A program made the translations under genes and the position numbers. From NCBI GenBank assembly GCA_035290185.1, contig DATDUW010000011.1:1-26276 (forward strand): a stretch of DNA of 26,276 nucleotides, read 5' to 3'. The notes under the pieces are model-generated. The model searched no databases. It saw only the letters and a list, made by a program, of their open reading frames with translations, and was not told where the DNA came from. This stretch comes from DATDUW01 sp035290185 (lineage in GTDB: Bacteria > Patescibacteriota > Patescibacteriia > UBA9934 > GWF2-40-263). Shown one piece after another: positions 6,675 through 13,912 of the stretch (position 1 is the first letter of the stretch; every line of letters starts with the position of its first letter).

Positions 6675-7304
6675 CTAGTCTTCCCTGTCAGAGACCTCCT
6701 CGTCGCTGCTTTCGCAACAAGGACAAAAAAAGCCGCCCTCTTCCCCTTCTTCCTCGTGACTCGAAAAAAAAGACGCGAAATCTTCCGGCATGGTCTGATA
6801 TTTTTCCGTGGCAATAAGACTGCGAGCGGCCTGCATCCATTCCTCCAGCTCCAGAAGCTTTTGTTCACAATGTTCCAACTGGTGTTGCTCCATGGCCACC
6901 AGGTCAGCGGCGGTATCTCGAAACATTTTTTTCTGTTCCTTCTCCCCCTTTTTTGCCTGCTGCCAAAGAACCTCGGCCACTTTTTCTTCAACAGCAAGAT
7001 CTTGCAGACCCTCACGAATTTGATCTGCTTCCACAAGGAGACCGTCGTATTCTTTCTGTCGCCCCTGCAGAAGCGAAAGGAGAATCCAATCCTGTTCTTC
7101 AGCTTCATTCTGCGGAACAGAATAAAAATATCTGGCTTCTTCCAAGGCGAGTTCTGCCATGGCGCGCTTCTCTCCCCTGCTCGTTTCCACAACTTTCTTC
7201 AATCGGTCAATCGCTTCCAGGGTTCCCTCGTGGGCCAAAGCCGTGGTGTGAACATCCTTCTTCGATGAGAGCTTCTTTTTTTTAAGAGGAGTCATAGAGG
7301 GCAT
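6675..7304 (-). CDS. Unknown coiled-coil protein with acidic Cys-containing tail
   Basis: No family recognised. The 209-aa product starts with a basic segment (LKKKKLSSKKD), then is almost wholly charged and helical. Glu/Gln/Leu-rich stretches such as AIDRLKKVVETSRGEKRAMAEL and HQLEHCEQKLLELEEWMQAA suggest a long coiled coil. The C-terminus is very acidic (SSHEEEGEEGG) and contains CPCC, a possible half metal site. No signal peptide or membrane segment is seen. ATG 7304 and ATG 7295 are equally plausible; neither has a Shine-Dalgarno. A strong promoter lies immediately upstream. Confidence 0.72.
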   Translation of the reverse strand: MPSMTPLKKKKLSSKKDVHTTALAHEGTLEAIDRLKKVVETSRGEKRAMAELALEEARYFYSVPQNEAEEQDWILLSLLQGRQKEYDGLLVEADQIREGLQDLAVEEKVAEVLWQQAKKGEKEQKKMFRDTAADLVAMEQHQLEHCEQKLLELEEWMQAARSLIATEKYQTMPEDFASFFSSHEEEGEEGGFFCPCCESSDEEVSDRED

Positions 7305-7330
7305 TTACAAAAAAATCAATTATTGGATGG

Positions 7331-7359
7331 AGTATAGACCCAAACGACCGTTAAGACAA
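7331..7359 (-). promoter_or_regulatory. Promoter of the coiled-coil protein gene
   Basis: Minus strand TTGTCT, a 17-nt spacer, then TATACT, 27 nt before ATG 7304. It is divergent from the tRNA-Gln promoter. Confidence 0.6.
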
Positions 7360-7375
7360 AAAATCATTGAAAACG

Positions 7376-7405
7376 TTGACGAACCTCCATTATCTTTGCT
7401 ACAGT
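7376..7405 (+). promoter_or_regulatory. tRNA-Gln promoter
   Basis: TTGACG, an 18-nt spacer, then TACAGT preceded by TGC, an extended -10. Transcription would begin about 12-14 nt before the mature tRNA. Confidence 0.6.
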
Positions 7406-7425
7406 TTTCCCGTTCTTGCGAAAAT

Positions 7426-7499
7426 TCCGGGATCGTCTAATGGCAGGACAACAGACTCTGAATCTGTTTATCTTGGTTCGAATCCAAGTCCCGGAGCCA
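7426..7499 (+). tRNA. tRNA-Gln (anticodon CUG)
   Basis: The 74-nt cloverleaf folds cleanly. The acceptor stem TCCGGGA/TCCCGGA has 7 bp, the anticodon stem ACAGA/TCTGT encloses loop CTCTGAA with anticodon CTG, and the T arm contains GGTTCGAATCC. The discriminator is G and CCA is encoded. It reads CAG codons. It lies alone between divergent promoters and its own terminator. Confidence 0.96.
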
Positions 7500-7531
7500 G
7501 AAAAAATCTCAGCATTCGCTGGGATTTTTTT
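7500..7531 (+). terminator. tRNA-Gln terminator
   Basis: ATCTCAGC, loop ATTC, GCTGGGAT forms an 8-bp stem with one G-U pair, followed by a run of seven T. It begins right after the encoded CCA. Confidence 0.8.
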
Positions 7532-7587
7532 GAATAATGGATTCGGTCTATTGAACATCTGAGAATCGGAAACTTTGAATCAGGATT

Positions 7588-7626
7588 TAAAAAAACTTCT
7601 GTCCATCTCCGGGGAACAGAAGTTTT
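7588..7626 (-). terminator. Terminator of the 113-aa gene
   Basis: AAAACTTCTGT (7592-7602) and ACAGAAGTTTT (7616-7626) are a perfect 11-bp inverted repeat. On the minus strand the stem is followed by an uninterrupted T run. It begins 5 nt after the stop of the gene at 7631. Confidence 0.8.
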
Positions 7627-7630
7627 GAGT

Positions 7631-7972
7631 TCAGGCGGCAGACAGCCGTAAGGGGCTGCCAAAAAAAGTTTCGATCCTCGTGATGGATCGCGCCGCAGCG
7701 GACCTTTTTCCCCTCTTCCCGACAATACAATCATCACAAACGACGATGGTATTTTTTAGGGAGAAATGCCCGATCTTCTTCTTCTTCGAGATGAGAAGAA
7801 TCTTCAAACCCTCCGGCAACGAAGGCCTTGTCTCGCCATCGAAAAATCGGAAAGCATATTGATCACCAACACGCTCCACGATCTTCGCAATTCTTGGACA
7901 ATGCCTTCGAAAAACCAAACAGGCCGGATAGGCCTCGTACGCCAGATCAAGATCTACCCATATCTCAATCAT
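7631..7972 (-). CDS. Unknown 113-aa protein
   Basis: No family recognised. It starts MIEIWVDLDLAYEAYPACLVFRRHCPRIAKIVERVGDQYAF and later has VVCDDCIVGKRGKRSAAARS. Alternating hydrophobic and charged residues suggest a small soluble alpha/beta protein. A CxxC sits near residue 80. Two features argue that it is a real gene: AGGAGG lies 5 nt before ATG 7972, and a strong intrinsic terminator lies just after the stop. It is downstream of the pilus genes on the same strand, 83 nt after the pseudopilin stop, and may be cotranscribed with them. Confidence 0.68.
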   Translation of the reverse strand: MIEIWVDLDLAYEAYPACLVFRRHCPRIAKIVERVGDQYAFRFFDGETRPSLPEGLKILLISKKKKIGHFSLKNTIVVCDDCIVGKRGKRSAAARSITRIETFFGSPLRLSAA

Positions 7973-8055
7973 CGTCCCCTCCTCTGTCTGGCTGGGTTAA
8001 AGAGTCCAAGGAACAACGTTCTCTCTATGGCATCAGAGAGTGAAACAGGTGTCAA

Positions 8056-8571
8056 TCAGGGCGCGGGACAGACGCCGGAGGAAAGGCCTTCGGGGGTAGC
8101 ACACGTTACGCCCTTGACAAGCGAAACGGCCTGGACAGAATTTTCTAATTCAAATTGTAAAACATACATTTGACCGTCTTCGGAACGGGAATAGCAGTAA
8201 TCGCTCTTGGCATCCCCACATTTGGTGTCACCCTTGAGCCCGTTCGAAAGCGCGGCTGGCACAACGCGCAACAGCATACCTTCTGCCCCCTCGTCACAAA
8301 CGGCTCGGAATCCCTCTGTATCGAGACAGGCGGCTGAAGCGCGCCCCAAAGCCATATTTACCCCAGACGGATATTCATTGCGCTCAAGAAAATAATCCTC
8401 AAAAGCGGATTGGAGCTGACGTACATGGGAAAGGCGCACAGCATCGCGTTGTTTGGAGCGGGCGGAAGAAACGGCCACAGCGGCTAGAACACCCAAAAGG
8501 GCGATCACGGCGCCGGCCGCGAGAAGTTCAACGAGTCTGGAGGGAGAACGGGAGGGGGTGGGCGAAGCCAT
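8056..8571 (-). CDS. Type IV pseudopilin-like protein with a non-canonical processing site
   Basis: The 171-aa protein has a type IV pilin/GspG-like N-terminus: a short polar leader (MASPTPSRSPSR), then LVELLAAGAVIALLGVLAAVAVSSARSKQRDAVRLSHVRQLQSAFEDYFLERNEYPSG. The LVEL core, the long hydrophobic helix and the R(Q)LQ.A...Y....YP periodicity are typical. Prepilin peptidase normally cuts G|FTLVELL; here the residues before LVELL are SPSR, so the Gly -1 and aromatic +1 are missing, while the Glu at +5 is kept. The C-terminal half has several Cys and ends VTCATPEGLSSGVCPAP. It lies 10 nt downstream of the receiver-domain gene, in the pilM operon. Confidence 0.8.
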   Translation of the reverse strand: MASPTPSRSPSRLVELLAAGAVIALLGVLAAVAVSSARSKQRDAVRLSHVRQLQSAFEDYFLERNEYPSGVNMALGRASAACLDTEGFRAVCDEGAEGMLLRVVPAALSNGLKGDTKCGDAKSDYCYSRSEDGQMYVLQFELENSVQAVSLVKGVTCATPEGLSSGVCPAP

Positions 8572-8581
8572 AGAAAAAAGG

Positions 8582-8974
8582 TTATTTCAGGTGATCGACC
8601 AGCCGACGTACTGCCGCGGCTAAATCACGCGGAGGCGTTTGGGTCTTTAAAAAATAATGGTCAGTGCCGTTGTCAAAAGCTTCCCGTATGCGCGCGCGGC
8701 TTCCTTCTTCGGAAAAAAGAATGAGGAGCGGTAGAGGCTCTGTTCGGGCCGCCCGCGCGACGATAAACCATTCGTCCACGGCCTTTTTTTTCCCCCCGTC
8801 CGGATCCACCACCACGGCCACGACTGGACGACGGGAAAGGCTCCGCTGCGCCTCGACAACTCCACGCGCACGTTGCACACGAAACCCCTTTGTTTCAAAA
8901 GCCCGCGTGCATAAGCTGACAAGCCGTTCATCACGGATGACCAGCAGGATGGCGAGCCCCTGGCGCGGATCCAT
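8582..8974 (-). CDS. Stand-alone response-regulator receiver domain
   Basis: The 130-aa protein is a single CheY-like fold: ILLVIRDERLVSLCTRAF (acidic pocket), VVAVVVDPDGG (candidate phospho-acceptor Asp), PLPLLILFSEEGS (switch Ser/Thr position) and HYFLKTQTPPRDLAAAVRRLV (conserved Lys). No output domain follows. It begins 3 nt after pilM and is 10 nt before the pseudopilin gene, so it is probably part of the pilus operon and may tune pilus assembly or motility. The acidic pair is weak (RDE), so phosphorylation is plausible but not certain. Confidence 0.8.
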   Translation of the reverse strand: MDPRQGLAILLVIRDERLVSLCTRAFETKGFRVQRARGVVEAQRSLSRRPVVAVVVDPDGGKKKAVDEWFIVARAARTEPLPLLILFSEEGSRARIREAFDNGTDHYFLKTQTPPRDLAAAVRRLVDHLK

Positions 8975-8977
8975 ATC

Positions 8978-10054
8978 TTAATCCAGATCCCGCATAGCGA
9001 GCCCGACGGAAACAGAAAGCCGAGGACCCACCTCATCGAGCACAGGACGAATTTCCTCTGGAACAATAACACGCGCCCACGGATCTCCCACGTAAACGTT
9101 CCTATTCAGGGCCTGCGAAAGATGCTCGGCGAATCGCGGTAAGTGGGAAGATCCGCCCGTTAAAATCACTTTCTCCACCTGCTTCGTTTCGTTCCATTCC
9201 ATGCGCGTATACAATTCAAACGCATAGCGTACCTCGTTGACAATGGGCTGAAGAACAGCCTCCAAAACTGGCGGTAAAGCCTGGGACGTTGTCACCTCTA
9301 AATCACGTTTGGCCTGTTCGGCTTCACGGGCTTCCACTCCTAATTGTGCGGCTAAACGCTTGGTTACGGCCTCCCCACCCACATTAATGCTGCGAGAAAG
9401 GAACGGAATCCCGCGCTCAACCACTACCATATTTGTACGCAGATATCCCATATCAAGAATGAGAACCGTACTTCGATCCTTGCCGACAAGCGACCGAATA
9501 AGGCCGAACGCCTCCGTGTCAAGCGCTTGGAGATCCAGTTTGGCTGCGCGGAATAGCTCTACATAGCGTTGGACAAGCGACTTGGCCGCGCCTGTAACCA
9601 AAACCCTCATACGGTTGGATGGGACTTCTTCCCTTGCTTCTTTCTTTCTGTTTGCCTTAAAAGAATCGATAAACGTGGAATAGGTAATCATCTCCTCAAG
9701 CGGCAACGGCATAAGCTTGGCGGCCTGGGCCGTTACGGCTTCCTTGACCAGTCGTTCATCCTTTTCGCGCGGAACGGAAATCACGGCCGTAAAGACGCTT
9801 GAAAGCGGCAGGGCGGCCACGGCCTTGGTTGAGGAAATACCCGAACGCTTACATACCTGCGCAAGCAAACGCGCACTCGCAGCAGGATCTTCCAAAAAAG
9901 GAACGGGATCCTCTCCGGGACGGCGTTCGGAATAACCGTAGGTCAACAAACGCGCGCGCCCTTTCTCGTTTTGAAGCTCAACGACCTTTACCCCACCCCC
10001 GCCGATATCCACGCCGACGTAAGCTTTGGTTTGGCGTTGTCCGAACAGTCGCAT
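8978..10054 (-). CDS. pilM: Type IV pilus assembly protein PilM
   Basis: Actin-like cytoplasmic ATP-binding protein of type IV pilus systems; in other bacteria it links the PilN/PilO inner-membrane complex to the motor. The 358-aa protein has the ATPase-fold motifs AYVGVDIGGGGVKVVEL at the N-terminus, STVLILDMGYLRTNMVVVE in the middle and VEKVILTGGSSHLPRFAEHL near the C-terminus, with length normal for PilM. ATG 10054 gives the usual PilM start; an in-frame GTG at 10072 would add six residues but overlaps the -10 box. pilN and pilO do not follow; a receiver protein and a pseudopilin do. Confidence 0.9.
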   Translation of the reverse strand: MRLFGQRQTKAYVGVDIGGGGVKVVELQNEKGRARLLTYGYSERRPGEDPVPFLEDPAASARLLAQVCKRSGISSTKAVAALPLSSVFTAVISVPREKDERLVKEAVTAQAAKLMPLPLEEMITYSTFIDSFKANRKKEAREEVPSNRMRVLVTGAAKSLVQRYVELFRAAKLDLQALDTEAFGLIRSLVGKDRSTVLILDMGYLRTNMVVVERGIPFLSRSINVGGEAVTKRLAAQLGVEAREAEQAKRDLEVTTSQALPPVLEAVLQPIVNEVRYAFELYTRMEWNETKQVEKVILTGGSSHLPRFAEHLSQALNRNVYVGDPWARVIVPEEIRPVLDEVGPRLSVSVGLAMRDLD

Positions 10055-10062
10055 ATAACGTG

Positions 10063-10071
10063 AGTATATCA
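10063..10071 (-). promoter_or_regulatory. Extended -10 promoter of pilM
   Basis: Minus strand TGATATACT, an extended -10 with strong hexamer TATACT and no clear -35. Transcription would start within about 2-3 nt of ATG 10054, so the mRNA may be leaderless. Confidence 0.5.
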
Positions 10072-10105
10072 CAGCTGTTTCTCATCGTCCTCTGACGTTC
10101 GTCTC

Positions 10106-11176
10106 TTAGGCTTCCGGTTTTTCCCGCAAGTCCAAATCTTCTAACAGCTGTCGCTGACGGCGGTTCACCTTCTCCGGGGTCCGGACGCGAACCGTGACAA
10201 TATGATCCCCGCGCCGCCCGCTCCCTGAGGGGACACCCTTGCCGCGTAAACGTAACTCCGTTCCGGATTGGATGCCGGCCGTGATCTTCAAGGAAACAGG
10301 ACCGTCCACGGTTTCGATATCCAAGGTATCTCCAAGCGCAGCTTGCGTAAATCCAATAGAAACACTAGAAAAAAGATGAGGGCCTTCCCGTTCAAAACGC
10401 GGATCCGAAGCCAAGTGCAAGCGTAAAAACAGATCGCCGGGTTCTGCCCCTTTCCTCGCCGCTCCCTCGCCACGAACACGTAACGTCATCCCGTCTTCCA
10501 CACCCGGCGGAATGCGGACTTCAAGGGTCTTCCCTTGCGATCGAACCCCTTCTCCACGACAATCCGGACAGGGGTGTTCCGGAAGGTGACCTGTCCCGAC
10601 ACAAGCAGGACAAACGATGCGCGTCTGGACGTTTCCCAAAATCGTCCGTTGTAGGTGTGCCTGCCACCCCGAACCCGCACAGACAGAACAGATTTTTGAT
10701 GCAGCTCCAGGAGCGGCACCGGATCCTCTGCAGGATGGACAAGACGAGGGCTTCGTTATTCTTACGTTTTTCACCGTTCCAAAAAGACCTTCTTTAAAAG
10801 CCAGCTCAACATCCATTTCCAGATCCTCCCCTCGCGCTGGACGCCGGGAACGCGCCGCACTGTTGCCAAAGAGATCTCCAAACAAATCTCCGAGGTCTTC
10901 CCATCCGGCCGCGCCAAAACCGGCTCCCGAGAACCCATCGGCTCCCGAAAAACCTCCATTCTCAAATGCGGCTGATCCCAAACGATCGTAGCGACTCCGT
11001 TTTTCCGGATCCCCCAAGACCTGATAAGCCTCATTGATTTCCTTAAATTTTTCTGCGTCCCCACCTGATTTATCAGGATGGTGTTTGTGAGCCAGCGTTC
11101 GGAAGGCTTTTTTAATCTCCTCCTGATTGGCTTCTTTAGAAACACCGAGGACTGCGTAATAATCCTTTTTATTCAC
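10106..11176 (-). CDS. dnaJ: Chaperone DnaJ (Hsp40)
   Basis: Co-chaperone that delivers substrates to DnaK and stimulates its ATPase. The 356-aa protein has a J domain with the HPD motif (AHKHHPDKSGG), a Gly/Phe-rich linker (about residues 72-100), four CxxCxGxG zinc repeats (CPSCRGSG, CSVCAGSG, CPACVGTG, CPDCRGEG) and the C-terminal substrate-binding domain (GVPSGSGRRGDHIVTVRV). GTG 11176 is chosen because it gives the standard start VNKKDYYAVLGVSKEA; the reading frame stays open upstream, but those residues are not DnaJ-like. The GTG overlaps the TGA of the preceding 80-aa ORF, so translation is likely coupled. Confidence 0.96.
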   Translation of the reverse strand: MNKKDYYAVLGVSKEANQEEIKKAFRTLAHKHHPDKSGGDAEKFKEINEAYQVLGDPEKRSRYDRLGSAAFENGGFSGADGFSGAGFGAAGWEDLGDLFGDLFGNSAARSRRPARGEDLEMDVELAFKEGLFGTVKNVRITKPSSCPSCRGSGAAPGAASKICSVCAGSGWQAHLQRTILGNVQTRIVCPACVGTGHLPEHPCPDCRGEGVRSQGKTLEVRIPPGVEDGMTLRVRGEGAARKGAEPGDLFLRLHLASDPRFEREGPHLFSSVSIGFTQAALGDTLDIETVDGPVSLKITAGIQSGTELRLRGKGVPSGSGRRGDHIVTVRVRTPEKVNRRQRQLLEDLDLREKPEA

Positions 11177-11415
11177 ACCTTTTTTTGAAAAGCCATTTTC
11201 AAAAACATCCCGATGATCATCACAAGGACAATCCATCCAATCGGATGGAAGGAAGCGACCCTCCCCACCATTCTTACGGACGACGAACAAGAGTCAGGAA
11301 GAGGAAAAACAGGGACCTTCGTACAACCGGACTGGACGGCAACTTGCGCTGCCAGCCATTCCTCTGTTGAAGAGATGTCTCCTTGTTGCATCGTTGTTGA
11401 CGGCGTCGATGCCAC
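11173..11415 (-). CDS. Small membrane protein encoded between dnaK and dnaJ
   Basis: No family recognised. The 80-aa ORF begins at GTG 11415, 3 nt after the dnaK stop, and its TGA overlaps the dnaJ GTG by 2 nt, an exact fit between the two chaperone genes. A candidate AGGAGA lies in the dnaK tail 11 nt before the GTG; ATG 11391 is an alternative start. The N-terminal half is polar with two Cys (about residues 31 and 43); the C-terminus has one hydrophobic segment, GWIVLVMIIGMFLKMAF, followed by QKKV. It could be a tail-anchored protein with a cytoplasmic N-terminus. Its position suggests heat-shock-linked expression. Confidence 0.62.
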   Translation of the reverse strand: MASTPSTTMQQGDISSTEEWLAAQVAVQSGCTKVPVFPLPDSCSSSVRMVGRVASFHPIGWIVLVMIIGMFLKMAFQKKV

Positions 11416-11418
11416 ACG

Positions 11419-13323
11419 TTAAACGTCTTCTCCTGGTTTTTTCTCTTGGAATTCCGCATCGACCGGACCGGAATGTTCCCCTGAAGGAGTCTCGGGGCTT
11501 GCCGCGCCTTCTGCTGTCCCTCCCTGACTCTGGTACATTTTAGCACCCAAGGCTTGCGCGACAGTGGAAAGATCGTCTGCCGCACGCTTGATTGCGGGAT
11601 GATCGTCACCATCCTTCACTTTTTTAAGGGCCTCAATTTTTTCCTCAATGGTCCGGCGATCCTCCGGCGTTGCCTTGTCTCCGGCATCCTTCAGCATTTT
11701 TTCAGCGGTATAAATCATGGTTTCCGCAAGATTGCGATGTTCGATCTGTTCCTTCTTCTGATGATCTTCTTCGGCGTGTTCCTCCGCTTCGCGCCGCATG
11801 CGTTCCACTTCATCCTTGGCCAAACCGGTCGACGCCGTAATCGTCACCTCTTGCTTTTTATTTGTTGCCTTATCCGTCGCAGACACATGCAAAATACCAT
11901 TCACGTCAATATCAAATTTGACTTCGACCTGCGGAACACCGCGTGGAGCCGAAGGAATCCCGGAAAGGATGAATCGACCGAGCGTTTTATTGTCTGCAGC
12001 CATGGGACGCTCCCCTTGGAGCACGTGAACCTCCACGGTGGTCTGCCCGTCCGCGGCTGTTGAAAAAATTTGGGACTTGCTGCAAGGGACCGTCGTGTTG
12101 CGCTCAATGAGCGGTGTCATGACGCTCCCAAGTGTTTCAATTCCAAGAGAAAGCGGGGTTACATCAAGCAGGAGCACGTCACGCACTTCGCCTCCGAGCA
12201 CGCCGGCCTGAACCGCAGCCCCCAAAGCCACGACTTCATCGGGATTCACGCTGATATTCGGCTTTTTTCCAAAAAATTCCTCCACCTTCTTTTGAACAAG
12301 CGGCATCCGGGTCATGCCACCGACCAACACAACTTCTTCAATCTGTTCCTTTCCCATTTTCGCGTCGCGCAGCGCGGAACGGACGGGTTCGAAGGTCTTC
12401 TCCACATAGTCATAGACCAGCTCCTCGAGCTTGGCCCGCGACAGCATCAGCAGTAAGTGTTTGGGGCCGGCCGCATCGCTTGTGATAAACGGTTGATTGA
12501 TTTCGGATTGCTGCGTTGTTGAAAGCTCAATCTTCGCCTTCTCCGCCGCGTCTTTAATGCGCTGCAGAGCCAGGGGATCCTTGGAAAGATCAATCCCCTC
12601 CTCCCTGAGGAATTCGGCAATAATCCAATCAATGATCCGGCGGTCAAAATCATCGCCACCCAGGTGTGTATCGCCATTGGTTGCCTTCACCTCGACCGTA
12701 TCTTCCGAAACATCAAGAACCGAGACATCGAACGTCCCGCCACCAAGATCGTAAACGAGAATCTTCTGTCCGGTTTTCTTGTCGAATCCGTAAGCCAGCG
12801 CCGCCGCTGTTGGTTCGTTGATAATGCGACGCACCGTGAGCCCGGCGATTTCTCCGGCGACTTTCGTGGCGTTGCGCTGTGCATCGTCAAAATAGGCCGG
12901 AACCGTAATCACGGCTTCCGTAATCTTTTCTCCAAGCCGCTCCTCCGCATCTTCCTTGAGTTTGCGAAGCACCATCGCGGAAATTTCTTCCGGTGTATTT
13001 TCTTTCCCCCCGAGAACAACGCCCACGCCGTCGCCGTGTTTTACCATTTTATACGGCATGACCTTCAGGTCGTGCTGAACTTCCGGGTCTTCCCATCGGC
13101 GTCCGATCAGACGCTTGATCGAAAAAAGCGTGTTCTCCGGATTCGTGACGGCCTGCCGTTTGGCCAAAGCGCCCACCAGGCGCTCGCCATTCTTCACAAC
13201 CGCCGTTACGGAAGGGGTTGTCCGTGCACCCTCTTTGTTCTCAAGGACTTTCGGTTGACCGCCTTCAATAACGGCCATGCAGGAGTTCGTGGTTCCGAGA
13301 TCGATTCCAAGGATACGAGACAT
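11419..13323 (-). CDS. dnaK: Chaperone DnaK (Hsp70)
   Basis: ATP-dependent chaperone, central to the cytoplasmic heat-shock response. The 634-aa protein is full length. It starts MSRILGIDLGTTNSCMAVIEGG, has the phosphate-2 motif LVYDLGGGTFDVSVLDV, the block INEPTAAALAYGFDKK, the adenosine motif VVLVGGMTRMPLVQKKV, the linker-proximal DVLLLDVTPLSLGIETLG, and a helical lid. The tail is proline/glycine/acid-rich and ends KKPGEDV. No Shine-Dalgarno is evident before the ATG. It is preceded by grpE (43 nt gap) and followed by the 80-aa ORF and dnaJ. Confidence 0.98.
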   Translation of the reverse strand: MSRILGIDLGTTNSCMAVIEGGQPKVLENKEGARTTPSVTAVVKNGERLVGALAKRQAVTNPENTLFSIKRLIGRRWEDPEVQHDLKVMPYKMVKHGDGVGVVLGGKENTPEEISAMVLRKLKEDAEERLGEKITEAVITVPAYFDDAQRNATKVAGEIAGLTVRRIINEPTAAALAYGFDKKTGQKILVYDLGGGTFDVSVLDVSEDTVEVKATNGDTHLGGDDFDRRIIDWIIAEFLREEGIDLSKDPLALQRIKDAAEKAKIELSTTQQSEINQPFITSDAAGPKHLLLMLSRAKLEELVYDYVEKTFEPVRSALRDAKMGKEQIEEVVLVGGMTRMPLVQKKVEEFFGKKPNISVNPDEVVALGAAVQAGVLGGEVRDVLLLDVTPLSLGIETLGSVMTPLIERNTTVPCSKSQIFSTAADGQTTVEVHVLQGERPMAADNKTLGRFILSGIPSAPRGVPQVEVKFDIDVNGILHVSATDKATNKKQEVTITASTGLAKDEVERMRREAEEHAEEDHQKKEQIEHRNLAETMIYTAEKMLKDAGDKATPEDRRTIEEKIEALKKVKDGDDHPAIKRAADDLSTVAQALGAKMYQSQGGTAEGAASPETPSGEHSGPVDAEFQEKKPGEDV

Positions 13324-13366
13324 AGCAATGTTTTGACACTCAATAAAGAAAAAATAACATGATTTT

Positions 13367-13912
13367 TTACCCGTCCGGTGGACCCCCTGCGTCCGCGGAC
13401 AAAGGCGGCAAATTATTGATGATAACGCGGGCTGGACGCACGATCTTTTCTCCCATACGCCATCCTAGTTCTAACACTTCCAAAATACCTTGATCCGGAA
13501 AAGAAGCCTCGCAACGAGCACCCACAGACTCATGACAACGCGGGTCAAACAGATCGCCCACGACCCCAAAAGGAACGGCCCCGAACCCGGCAAGGGCGCA
13601 GGAGAGCTCTTCGCGGACGCGGAGCACCCCGGTGACCCAGGCATCGATGGACGCTTCTCCTTCCTTTGGACGATGGCGCAGGGCTTGATGAAAATGATCA
13701 AGTACCGGAAGGACGGCCAGGAAAAACGCTTCCGCAAGGGCTTGACGTGTCGCCGTCTTCTCCCGTCCCAAATCCTTTTTTAAATTATCATAATCCGCAA
13801 GCGCTCGTTTCCATCCTTCCAAATAGGTATCTCTTTCTTTTTGAAGCGTCTCTTCGGCTGACACGGGTTGAGGTGTGGGGGGAGTTTCGTCAAAAGGAGG
13901 TTGGGGATTCAT
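13367..13912 (-). CDS. grpE: Nucleotide exchange factor GrpE
   Basis: Releases ADP from DnaK. The 181-aa protein has a proline-rich start (NPQPPFDETPPTPQPVSAEE), a coiled-coil helix (ETLQKERDTYLEGWKRALADYDNLKKDLGREK), the four-helix region and a beta-wing that includes GEKIVRPARVIINN, matching the usual GxxLRPAxVxV block. ATG 13912 lies inside the end of hrcA, a 23-nt overlap, so the two are probably translationally coupled. A longer in-frame start at 13981 would read deeper into hrcA and is not favoured. The hydrophilic C-terminal tail is short. Confidence 0.93.
   Translation of the reverse strand: MNPQPPFDETPPTPQPVSAEETLQKERDTYLEGWKRALADYDNLKKDLGREKTATRQALAEAFFLAVLPVLDHFHQALRHRPKEGEASIDAWVTGVLRVREELSCALAGFGAVPFGVVGDLFDPRCHESVGARCEASFPDQGILEVLELGWRMGEKIVRPARVIINNLPPLSADAGGPPDG

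Noticed and set aside
7591..7607. 17-nt identity (AAAAACTTCTGTCCATC) with 19467-19483
   Set aside because: One copy is part of a terminator stem-loop and the other lies at the start of a membrane protein gene. No extension beyond 17 nt and no shared structure, so probably chance.
12664..13362. Long plus-strand open frame (232 codons) opposite dnaK
   Set aside because: It is antisense to a full-length, highly conserved dnaK, has no Shine-Dalgarno and no recognisable domain; it is a shadow of dnaK codon usage.
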